Origin: Bacteroidales bacterium
GTDB taxonomy: Bacteria > Bacteroidota > Bacteroidia > Bacteroidales > UBA932
Assembly: GCA_013335275.1 (NCBI GenBank)
Contig: JAAXVX010000013.1
Coordinates: 1-12,648, forward strand
DNA length: 12,648 bases
Reading direction: 5' to 3'
Shown: positions 1-7,099 of the stretch, piece by piece
Position numbering within the stretch: position 1 is the stretch's first letter
Layout: the number at the start of each line of letters is the position of its first letter
The notes under the pieces: model-generated
The model's input: only the letters and a program-made list of their open reading frames with translations
Told to the model about the DNA's origin: nothing
The model's database searches: none
Position numbers and translations under genes: made by a program

Positions 1-1
1 A

Positions 2-373
2 TCAAGATATTGCAATGGAATAAGCGTTATAAACTGGCCAATTGGCCGAGTTATTATGTCATACTACGCATCTGCATATGTAAGGAACATCCTTGGAATT
101 AATATTTTTGACACTACAGCTGGTTTTAAATGCTACAAAAGAGAGGTTCTGGAAAAAATAGATTTTTCAAAAATAAGGATGAAAGGATATGGTTTCCAGA
201 TTGAAATGAAATACAATACAATTAAGCTTGGATTTAATACTGCCGAGGTTCCTATCATATTTGTCGACAGAAAACAGGGAACTTCCAAAATGAGTAGTGG
301 AATATTTGGCGAAGCATTCTGGGGAGTTTTAAAAATGAAATTCCGGAGAATCCGTCCAAGACCTAACAATTAA
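2..373 (+). CDS. Glycosyltransferase family 2, polyprenol monophosphomannose synthase-like (3' part only)
   Basis: This is the last 123 codons of a family 2 glycosyltransferase; the reading frame is open to the left window edge, so the start and the DxD nucleotide-sugar site lie outside. What remains matches the C-terminal half of the DPM1-like enzymes that move mannose from GDP-mannose to a polyprenyl phosphate at the cytoplasmic membrane face. Visible signatures are a leading SRY followed by NWPIGR, then DTTAGFKCYKREVL, GYGFQIEMK, and VPIIFVDRKQGTSKMS near the end. It ends in a basic tail (KMKFRRIRPRPNN) with no C-terminal membrane domain, so it would be the short, peripheral type. It lies 14 nt before pyrC on the same strand, so co-transcription is likely. 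I recall this glycosyltransferase next to pyrC in other Bacteroidales. The family is secure; the exact acceptor lipid and sugar are inferred. Confidence 0.88.
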   Translation, partial: SRYCNGISVINWPIGRVIMSYYASAYVRNILGINIFDTTAGFKCYKREVLEKIDFSKIRMKGYGFQIEMKYNTIKLGFNTAEVPIIFVDRKQGTSKMSSGIFGEAFWGVLKMKFRRIRPRPNN

Positions 374-387
374 TTCAACTCCCTCAG

Positions 388-1728
388 ATGTCTATACTTA
401 TAAAAAACTGCACGATAATTAACGAAGGATATTCATTTGCAGGAAGCATCTCTATTGATGGAGATATTATCTCAGGCATTTATGAAAAGGGTGATATTCT
501 ACCCGATAAGGAGCTGATTATTGATGCGGAAGGTCTATTTCTAATGCCTGGAATCATTGACGATCAGGTTCACTTCCGGGAACCCGGAAATCCAGCAAAA
601 GGAACAATAGAGAGTGAAAGTGCGGCTTCTGTTCTTGGAGGAGTAACCTCCTTCATGGATATGCCTAATACAAATCCTCCCGCAGTAACATTGGAGATAT
701 TAGAAAAGAAGTACGAAATTGCCAAAAGAACATCTTACGCAAATTATTCTTTCTATCTGGGAGGAAGCAACGATAATCTTGATGAAATACTTAAAGCAGA
801 CCCTGCCGGTATTTGCGGTTTAAAGATTTTCATGGGTTCTTCTACAGGGAACCTGCTTGTAGACAACCCCGTTTCTCTTGAAAATATTTTTTCAAAATCA
901 CCGTTATTAATTGCATCTCATTGTGAAGACAACTCAATAATCGACAATAATCTTGCAGTTGCAACTGAAAAATACGGAGACGATATCCCGTTTGAAGAAC
1001 ATAAAAACATTCGTAGCAGGGAAGCTTGCATAAAGTCGTCACAAAAAGCAATTGACCTTGCTTTAAGAAATAATTCCTCTCTTCATATTCTCCACATAAG
1101 CACCAGGGAGGAGATTGAAATGATTAAAGAAGCGCAAAAGATAAATCCTAATATTTCAGGAGAGGTTTGCGTTCATTATATGCTTCTTGACAGCAGCTTT
1201 TACGGAAGAATGGGAAGCAAAATGAAATGCAACCCGGCAATAAAAGATCCGGAAGACAGGATTGCTATCATTAAAGCGGTAAAGGACGGTATAATTAAAG
1301 TGGTGGCTACAGATCATGCTCCTCATACAATTTCGGAGAAATCTGCAAATTACAAAAATGCACCTTCCGGACTACCTCTTATACAGCACAGTTTTCAGAT
1401 AATGTGGGAACTGCATAAAGCAGGATATTTTACGCCAGGCGAAATTGCCGACAGAATGTGCCACTCCCCTGCCCACCGTTTCAAAGTTCAAAACAGAGGC
1501 TACATAAGGATTGGTTATTATGCCGATATTATGTTGTTCAACCCAGACAAAACCGATAATAAAACAACAAAGTTCCCTGCATACAAGTGCGGTTGGTCTC
1601 CATTCGGAGAGAGTTCATTCAGTTCATCAGTTATTCACACTTTTGTCAATGGCATTCAAGTGGTTAAAGATGGAATGCTAACCGGCGAAAAAGGTGGGAA
1701 GAGACTAAAATTCAACCATGGAAAATAA
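388..1728 (+). CDS. pyrC: Dihydroorotase (class I type)
   Basis: A 446-residue cytosolic amidohydrolase that interconverts N-carbamoyl-L-aspartate and L-dihydroorotate, the third step of de novo pyrimidine synthesis. An N-terminal beta-sandwich part (residues 1-53) leads into the TIM barrel. Metal-site motifs appear in the expected order: DDQVHFREPG (58-67), the substrate-contacting PNTNPP (93-98), KIFMGSSTG with the probable carboxylated Lys146, HCED with His178, LHILHIST with His236, and ATDHAPH with catalytic Asp309. The first His of the usual HxH metal pair is Gln60. I recall the same DDQVHFREPG in other Bacteroidetes dihydroorotases, so I read it as a lineage variant of an active enzyme rather than decay. 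The length is normal. No Shine-Dalgarno is visible before the ATG, which is usual for the phylum. The 3' end overlaps the next gene by 11 nt. Confidence 0.96.
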   Translation: MSILIKNCTIINEGYSFAGSISIDGDIISGIYEKGDILPDKELIIDAEGLFLMPGIIDDQVHFREPGNPAKGTIESESAASVLGGVTSFMDMPNTNPPAVTLEILEKKYEIAKRTSYANYSFYLGGSNDNLDEILKADPAGICGLKIFMGSSTGNLLVDNPVSLENIFSKSPLLIASHCEDNSIIDNNLAVATEKYGDDIPFEEHKNIRSREACIKSSQKAIDLALRNNSSLHILHISTREEIEMIKEAQKINPNISGEVCVHYMLLDSSFYGRMGSKMKCNPAIKDPEDRIAIIKAVKDGIIKVVATDHAPHTISEKSANYKNAPSGLPLIQHSFQIMWELHKAGYFTPGEIADRMCHSPAHRFKVQNRGYIRIGYYADIMLFNPDKTDNKTTKFPAYKCGWSPFGESSFSSSVIHTFVNGIQVVKDGMLTGEKGGKRLKFNHGK

Positions 1729-2623
1729 AGGAACTCCTATTCTTGTTTACATCTCAATTATTATAGCCGTAGTATTCTGGGGCTTCTCATTCATATGGAC
1801 CAATTCGCTTTTACAGCAAGGATTTCCTCCATATGCACTGGTTTTTTTCAGAATGGTCTTTGCTGCAATAATTTTGGTTACAGTCTCTGCTATATCCGGA
1901 AAACTGGAAAAAGTTTCAAGAAAAGACTGGGGCTGGTTTCTCCTTTTAGTAACCATGGAGCCTTTTATATATTTTATCGGAGAGACATTAGGCCTGCAGA
2001 TTGTTAATTCTCCTACACTTGGCTCTATCATTATTGCAACTATTCCAATTTTTGCCCTGATACCCGGAATGATTTTTTATAAAGAAAAAATCACGGCAAT
2101 AAATGTTTTCGGAGTATTAATAACGCTTCCGGGTATACTGCTGGTAGTGTTTGAAAGCGGGTCCGTAAAGGTGAGTCATTACTTTGGAATATTCCTTCTG
2201 TTTGTTGCTGTTTTTGCTGCTGTCGGCTATTCGGTTGTTGTAAAGAAACTGGCAAGCAGATATAACAGTTATACGATTGTCACATATCAGCATTTTCTCG
2301 GAGCCCTTTATTTTTTACCGCTCTTCCTTTACAACGATTCTTCATCAATCTCTTTTTCATCCTTTACACCTGATATTATAAAGCCGCTTCTCTTTCTTGC
2401 AGCTTTATGCTCGTGTGCAGCTTTTATTCTCTTTATTAATTCAATTAAAGTTCTTGGTATTGCAAGAACAAATATCTTTACATCTCTTGTTCCTGTTGTT
2501 TCTGCCTTTGGCGCTTATGTAATTGGTCAGGAAGATATTAATATCAGGAAAATAGCCGGAATACTGATTGTAATTCTGGGTGTCATTATTGCACAAAGAG
2601 AAAAGAAGCCCAAACTTCAGTAG
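1718..2623 (+). CDS. EamA/DMT-family transporter
   Basis: A 301-residue inner-membrane protein of the drug/metabolite transporter superfamily. Two EamA repeats can be seen: an N-terminal half opening with a membrane segment ending in FWGFSFIWTNSLL and containing the typical YALVFFRM at the second helix, and a C-terminal half beginning around residue 155. The hydrophobic pattern fits ten membrane helices with a short cytoplasmic basic tail (REKKPKLQ). The paired GxLL/GVxI-type ends of each repeat (GVLITLPGILLVV and GILIVILGVIIAQ) are characteristic. The family exports or exchanges amino acids, nucleotides or other small metabolites; the substrate cannot be read from sequence. The ATG lies inside the last codons of pyrC, with an 11-nt overlap in a different frame, suggesting translational coupling. 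The 3' end carries the left arm of a terminator hairpin. Confidence 0.93.
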   Translation: MENKGTPILVYISIIIAVVFWGFSFIWTNSLLQQGFPPYALVFFRMVFAAIILVTVSAISGKLEKVSRKDWGWFLLLVTMEPFIYFIGETLGLQIVNSPTLGSIIIATIPIFALIPGMIFYKEKITAINVFGVLITLPGILLVVFESGSVKVSHYFGIFLLFVAVFAAVGYSVVVKKLASRYNSYTIVTYQHFLGALYFLPLFLYNDSSSISFSSFTPDIIKPLLFLAALCSCAAFILFINSIKVLGIARTNIFTSLVPVVSAFGAYVIGQEDINIRKIAGILIVILGVIIAQREKKPKLQ

Positions 2624-2635
2624 CCGGGCTTCTTT
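2602..2635. terminator. Bidirectional intrinsic terminator between convergent genes
   Basis: A perfect 10-bp inverted repeat pairs AAAGAAGCCC (2602-2611) with GGGCTTCTTT (2626-2635) across a 14-nt loop. On the + strand the stem is followed by an AT-rich but interrupted tail (AATAA). On the - strand it is followed by the T-rich run TCTCTTTG. It sits exactly where the DMT gene and the Tex gene converge, and the left arm lies within the last codons of the DMT gene. Termination in both directions is inferred from this structure. Confidence 0.75.
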
Positions 2636-2659
2636 AATAAATCAGGAAAATTAATATCC

Positions 2660-4801
2660 TTATTCTGTTTTAAGGCTAAGCTGAATCCGTCCCCTTTTAA
2701 GGTCAATATCTATTACTTTAACCTGAACAGGTTGCTGAAGCTTAACTACTTCCGAAGGTGAAGAAATAAATCTATCAGACATCTGAGAGATATGGACAAG
2801 TCCGTCCTGTTTTATTCCAATATCCACAAATGCTCCAAAGTTCGTTATATTAGTTACGATACCTGGTAAGATCATTCCTGTTTTCAAATCTTCAATACTA
2901 TGAATGTCCGGAGCAAATTCCATTACCTGCGCAACTTTTCGAGGGTCCCTCCCGGGCTTCGACAGTTCCTCCATTATATCAGTAAGAGTTGGAATTCCAA
3001 CATCCTGAGTCACATATTTCTTAATGTCTATTTTTTCTCTTGCACTCTCATTCTTTATAAGTTCTTCCGGAGAAAGACTTATATCTTTTGCAATTGTTTT
3101 TACAAGATCATACCTCTCCGGGTGAACTGCAGTGTTGTCAAGAGGGTTACTTGAATCCGGGATCCTCAGAAAACCTGCACATTGTTCAAAAACCTTATCT
3201 CCAAGTCTTTTTACCTTTAACAGCTCAAGTCTGGATTTAAAAGGGCCATTTTCCGTGCGGAAGTTTACAATATTCTGGGCGATGGAGGGGCCTATACCAG
3301 AAACATAGCTTAGCAAGTGTTTACTCGCAGTATTAAGGTTGACTCCTACTCTGTTTACACAGCTTGTCACAGTATTGTCCAGCATCTCCTTAAGAAGGTT
3401 TTGGTCTATATCGTGTTGATATTGTCCGACTCCTATAGATTTGGGGTCAATTTTCACGAGTTCTGCTAAAGGGTCCATAACTCTTCTGCCGATAGAAATT
3501 GCTCCTCGTACAGTTACATCATAGTCCGGGAATTCTTCTCTTGCAACCGGAGATGCCGAATAAACAGAGGCACCATCTTCGCTGACAGAAAAAATTTGAA
3601 TTCCTTTTGGCATAGGTATTTTCTTAATAAATGCTTCTGTTTCTCTGCTTGCTGTTCCGTCTCCAATAGCAATCACCTCAATCTTATATGACTCAACAAG
3701 GTTCGATATTTTCTTGATAGCCTGAATCTTTTCATTTACCGGAGGATGAGGGTAAATTGTATCATTGTGCAAAAGTTCTCCTTGTGAATCCAGACAAACT
3801 ACCTTACAACCTGTTCTAAACCCGGGATCTAAAGCCAGTACCCTTTTTTGGCCTACAGGCGGTGCAAGTAAAAGAGCAGAAAGATTTTCGCCGAATACCT
3901 TAACAGAATCCAAGTCTGCTTTGTCTTTTGCTGCTTTTATAGTCTCATTTTCAATTGATGAGTGCAGTAGTCTTTTGTATGAATCTTCTAACGCAATTTC
4001 AATTTGTTCCCGGCAAGCAGCAGACGGAGTCCCTTTTTTCTTAAACACTCCCCTTCTTATATAATTCAAAGAATAATCCGAATCAATTTCAAGTTTGATG
4101 CTTAATTCTCCTTCCCTCTCACCTCTCAGCATAGCGAGCAGTCTGTGTGCGGGCATCCCTGAAATGTTTCCGCTCAGGTCAAAATAGTTACGGTATTTGC
4201 TATCTTCTGCCGACGTTAAATCTTTATGCTGCTTTGAAATAATTTTTGCAAATTTTGAATATTGGGTTCTTAGTTCTTCCCGGATTTTTGAATCCTCGCT
4301 TATCCATTCTGCGATAATATCTCTTGCTCCCGATAATGCAGCTTCCTTTGACGGCACCTCTTCGTTAATAAATTTCCCCGCATCGGCAAAAGGGTCAGAA
4401 GAGACTAAATCATAAATAGCACTTGCAAGCGGCTCCAGACCCTTCTCTTTGGCAATTGATGCCTTTGTACGGCGCTTTGGTTTAAAAGGAAGGTATAAAT
4501 CCTCCAGCTTCTGAGGCTCAACGCAATTTTCAATTTCTTTTTTAATCTCTTTTGTAAGTTTTCCCTGCTCTTCGATTGAAGCCAAAACAGCAGTTTTCCT
4601 CTTTTCTAAATCCTGAAATCTCAGGAAATAATGTTTTATCTCTGCAACCTGCACTTCGTCAAGCGCACCGGTTCTCTCCTTTCTGTATCTTGAAATGAAT
4701 GGTATGGTTGCTCCCTCTTCCAGTAACGCAACGCAATGCTCAACCTGCCATATTTTTATTGAAAGCTGATTGCTGATATGCTCAATGTAAAGATTAATCA
4801 T
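2660..4801 (-). CDS. tex: Tex-family S1 RNA-binding protein (transcription accessory protein)
   Basis: A 713-residue cytosolic nucleic-acid-binding protein of the Tex/YhgF family, linked in other bacteria to transcription and RNA metabolism. Domain order is typical: a helical Tex N-terminal region with ATIPFISRYRKERTGALDE (residues 31-49); a YqgF/RNase H-like domain starting at VLALDPGFRTGCK (321-333) and including AIGDGTASRE (378-387); a helix-hairpin-helix part with VSGIGPSIAQNIV (500-512); and a C-terminal S1 domain (about 640-711) with GIVTNITNFGAFVDIG and DGLVHISQMS. I chose the ATG at 4801 because it gives the usual family length and N-terminus. An in-frame extension to 4918 would add 39 residues wholly inside the upstream chloride-transporter gene, with no Tex-like content. 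The chosen start overlaps the end of that gene by 8 nt (ATGATTAA), so translational coupling is likely. Confidence 0.95.
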   Translation of the reverse strand: MINLYIEHISNQLSIKIWQVEHCVALLEEGATIPFISRYRKERTGALDEVQVAEIKHYFLRFQDLEKRKTAVLASIEEQGKLTKEIKKEIENCVEPQKLEDLYLPFKPKRRTKASIAKEKGLEPLASAIYDLVSSDPFADAGKFINEEVPSKEAALSGARDIIAEWISEDSKIREELRTQYSKFAKIISKQHKDLTSAEDSKYRNYFDLSGNISGMPAHRLLAMLRGEREGELSIKLEIDSDYSLNYIRRGVFKKKGTPSAACREQIEIALEDSYKRLLHSSIENETIKAAKDKADLDSVKVFGENLSALLLAPPVGQKRVLALDPGFRTGCKVVCLDSQGELLHNDTIYPHPPVNEKIQAIKKISNLVESYKIEVIAIGDGTASRETEAFIKKIPMPKGIQIFSVSEDGASVYSASPVAREEFPDYDVTVRGAISIGRRVMDPLAELVKIDPKSIGVGQYQHDIDQNLLKEMLDNTVTSCVNRVGVNLNTASKHLLSYVSGIGPSIAQNIVNFRTENGPFKSRLELLKVKRLGDKVFEQCAGFLRIPDSSNPLDNTAVHPERYDLVKTIAKDISLSPEELIKNESAREKIDIKKYVTQDVGIPTLTDIMEELSKPGRDPRKVAQVMEFAPDIHSIEDLKTGMILPGIVTNITNFGAFVDIGIKQDGLVHISQMSDRFISSPSEVVKLQQPVQVKVIDIDLKRGRIQLSLKTE

Positions 4802-6569
4802 GTGATACTTTTTGTAATTGTTCTCTGTATGCAGAGAATATTTTTGATTTTGAGACAAAGCCCCTATAATTGTTTTTTGAGTCCAGCACAGGTAAATTCC
4901 ATGTTGCCGTAACTTCAAATTTTCTCATAACTTCCTCCATTTTATCGCTTTCGTAGACATATGTTTCCGGCTCCTTCATTAACTGAGAGACAATAACAGT
5001 GTCATATTTTTCAGAATCAAACATTATTTGCCGGATATCGTCCAGAAGAATAATTCCGCACAACTTATGGCCGGAATCAACAACCGGAAAGATATTTCTT
5101 TTCGAGGTCCTAAGAATATCAACAAGATCGCCTAGGGTTTTGTCCGGAGCTATTCTTGTAAAGTCTTTTTCGATCAAATCGGATGTTTTCAAAAGAGTAA
5201 GGACTGCCTGGTCGCTGTCGTGAGTTAAAAGGTCTCCCTTTTTAGCTATTCTTTTTGTGTAAATGGAATATGATTCAAACGAACGGATTGTTGCAAATGA
5301 TATTGCAGAAGTTATTATCAGCGGCATAAAAAGTATATATCCACCGGTCATTTCGGCTATCAGAAATATTGCTGTGAGTGGAGCCTGCATAACTCCTGCC
5401 ATTAACCCGGCCATACCCACCAAAGCAAAATTTGCTTCCGGAACCACATAAATTCCGCTCAGGTTAATAATCCTGGCAAGAACAAAACCAGCTACACCGC
5501 CAATAAACAGAGTAGGCCCGAATGTTCCGCCCACACCTCCCCCGGCATTGGTAAAAGACATTGCCCATACTTTAAAAATGATTACTGCAGTAAAGAAGGC
5601 CGGCACAAACCATTCATATTCAAATAATGAATCAAAAATACTTGGGCCGATTGAATCTCTTGTATTATTATTCAATAAAGCTGAAAGAGAATCGTATCCC
5701 TCTCCAAATAGCGGAGGAAAAAGGAAAATGAGAAGGCCAAGCGATATTGCAGAGATAGCCCATCTTTTAAATGGCTTTTTAATGGAAGAGATTTTGTCTT
5801 CCATACTCAGAGTCATTCTGATAAAATAGAGCGAAATAAAGCCGGTTATTATACCAAGTAATATATAGAAAGGAATATTTGCAAATTTAAATGCCTCAAT
5901 TGAATTACCGAAAACGACACTGCCTCCCAGTAAAAGGTAAGATACTGTGGTTGCGGTTACTGCAGATACCAGCAAGGGCAATACTGATGTCATTGAAATG
6001 TTGAACAGAAGTATCTCCAGTGTGAAAAGAACTCCTGCCAGTGGTGCTTTAAAGATGCCTGCTACTGCTCCTGCAGCTCCGCAGCCAAGCAGAATAGTCA
6101 TGTGTTTATACGAAAGCCCCAAAGCTCTTGCCACATTTGAGCCTATTGCGGCGCCGGTGTAAACTATTGGAGCCTCTGCTCCTACCGAACCACCAAAGCC
6201 TATTGTTACAGAACTTGCAAAGATTGAAGACCAGGTATTGTGTGGTTTAATTTTAGAATCATTTTTTGACAGGGCAAGCAATACCTTTGTTACTCCGTGG
6301 CCAATGTTGTCTTTTATTACATAGCGAACAAACAGCAATGCAATGAGCATTCCTATTCCCGGGTATAAAATATAAAGAAAACTTTCTGCTGGAGTATTAA
6401 ACCATCCTTTGAGTATCCATGCAACAAAATGTATTGCCCTTTTAAGAAGTACAGCTGCTAAACCGCTGCCTGCTCCCACAATAAGGGCAAGCAAAAAAAG
6501 CATTCTGTTCTCCGGTAATTTTCTGACAATTCCGGCGAATCTGCATAATAATGATTTGATTTTTTGCAC
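4794..6569 (-). CDS. ClC-family chloride channel/transporter with C-terminal CBS pair
   Basis: A 591-residue inner-membrane protein. The ClC membrane domain covers about residues 22-435 and two CBS domains cover about 464-585, which in this family bind nucleotides or regulate gating. Motifs seen are GHGVTKV (90-96), GSVGAEAPIVYTG (127-139), APLAGVLFTLEI (175-186) and GGGVGGTFGPTLF (343-355). Aligned by eye to E. coli ClC-ec1, the gating Glu148 is Glu132, Phe357 is Phe350 and Tyr445 is Tyr434. Ser107 is replaced by His91 and the internal proton glutamate Glu203 by Ile186. The family carries chloride or other anions, as channels or H+ antiporters; the missing internal glutamate leaves the mode open. 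The start given is a GTG, chosen because the 22 residues before Met23 look like the cytoplasmic N-terminal helix of the family. The ATG at 6503 has GGAG 6 nt upstream and is an alternative. It overlaps tex by 8 nt. Confidence 0.93.
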   Translation of the reverse strand: MQKIKSLLCRFAGIVRKLPENRMLFLLALIVGAGSGLAAVLLKRAIHFVAWILKGWFNTPAESFLYILYPGIGMLIALLFVRYVIKDNIGHGVTKVLLALSKNDSKIKPHNTWSSIFASSVTIGFGGSVGAEAPIVYTGAAIGSNVARALGLSYKHMTILLGCGAAGAVAGIFKAPLAGVLFTLEILLFNISMTSVLPLLVSAVTATTVSYLLLGGSVVFGNSIEAFKFANIPFYILLGIITGFISLYFIRMTLSMEDKISSIKKPFKRWAISAISLGLLIFLFPPLFGEGYDSLSALLNNNTRDSIGPSIFDSLFEYEWFVPAFFTAVIIFKVWAMSFTNAGGGVGGTFGPTLFIGGVAGFVLARIINLSGIYVVPEANFALVGMAGLMAGVMQAPLTAIFLIAEMTGGYILFMPLIITSAISFATIRSFESYSIYTKRIAKKGDLLTHDSDQAVLTLLKTSDLIEKDFTRIAPDKTLGDLVDILRTSKRNIFPVVDSGHKLCGIILLDDIRQIMFDSEKYDTVIVSQLMKEPETYVYESDKMEEVMRKFEVTATWNLPVLDSKNNYRGFVSKSKIFSAYREQLQKVSHD

Positions 6570-6584
6570 AAGCGAAATTACGAA

Positions 6585-6610
6585 AAAAGGCTGAACTAAT
6601 CCAGCCTTTT
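6585..6610 (-). terminator. Intrinsic terminator after the acidic-tail protein gene
   Basis: On the - strand, AAAAGGCTG (6610-6602) pairs perfectly with CAGCCTTTT (6593-6585) over an 8-nt loop and is followed by further T residues (6584-6583) before CG. This gives a 9-bp stem running directly into a T tract. It lies 25 nt past the stop of the small acidic-tail protein gene and 16 nt before the proposed clc start, so it separates those two transcription units. Confidence 0.8.
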
Positions 6611-6634
6611 GTATTTTGATTAAGAATAAAACTG

Positions 6635-7027
6635 CTATTCGTCTGATTCCTCTTCTTCTTCTGTAAATGTGCTGCTGGAATCGTCTTCGGGAAATTCGTC
6701 CGGCTCGCCTGAATCGGAATCCGTTGATCCGCCGCCGAAGAGTTCGTCGGTTGCCTCATCATAGTCGTCGATTTTAACATCCACCTTAACAAGATATATC
6801 GCATCTGTGACTTCGAGTGATATTGCATAGAAAAAAGACCCGTCCGGTTTGTCAACCTTGAAGATTTCTCCCATATAATCGGCATATCCTCTTGGATATC
6901 TCTCTTTAATTATGGCCAGTAATTCGGGACTAAGATTATTGTAACTTACTACTAATCTTCTCTTAGACTGATTTGGAACAGCCTGAGTTGGTGTCTTGGC
7001 CTTGGTCGTATTTGTTTTTTTATCCAT
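6635..7027 (-). CDS. Conserved Bacteroidales-type protein of unknown function with acidic C-terminal tail
   Basis: A 130-residue soluble protein with no signal peptide or membrane segment. It has three parts. A basic, low-complexity N-terminus (1-24) is rich in Lys, Thr and Pro and ends KRR. A small folded core (25-86) contains VVSYNNLSPELLAIIKERYP, then GEIFKVDKPDGSFFYAI and YLVKVDVKI, a helix followed by beta strands. The tail (87-130) has 21 Asp/Glu in 44 residues and no Lys or Arg, ending EEEEESDE. The core resembles a small protein I recall from many Bacteroidales genomes, sometimes listed without a function; I do not recognise an activity. Charge polarity suggests a partner-binding or nucleic-acid-mimic role, but that is speculation. 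The ATG at 7027 is preferred; an in-frame TTG at 7063 would add 12 residues. The gene ends just before a strong terminator and starts 72 nt after the ygiQ-like gene. Confidence 0.85.
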   Translation of the reverse strand: MDKKTNTTKAKTPTQAVPNQSKRRLVVSYNNLSPELLAIIKERYPRGYADYMGEIFKVDKPDGSFFYAISLEVTDAIYLVKVDVKIDDYDEATDELFGGGSTDSDSGEPDEFPEDDSSSTFTEEEEESDE

Positions 7028-7099
7028 AAAAAATGAATGTTCGGTATAGTTTTCGGGCTGCAATTATAGTGCAAATATTTAAAATTTTTATACCTTTTT

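Noticed and set aside
4802..4918. N-terminal extension of Tex by 39 residues
   Set aside because: It lies wholly within the coding end of the ClC gene, and the ATG at 4801 gives the normal Tex N-terminus.
6442..6885. A 147-codon open frame on the - strand across the clc/acidic-protein junction
   Set aside because: It overlaps two better-supported genes and the terminator, and its translation is compositionally odd with no recognisable domain.
7028..7099. Possible terminator or promoter between the YgiQ-type gene and the acidic-tail gene: GGTATA (7043-7048) with TATACC (7089-7094), and AATATTTG on the - strand
   Set aside because: The inverted repeat is only 6 bp with a 40-nt loop, and the -7-like element has a mismatch and no -33 partner; both are weak in an AT-rich gap.
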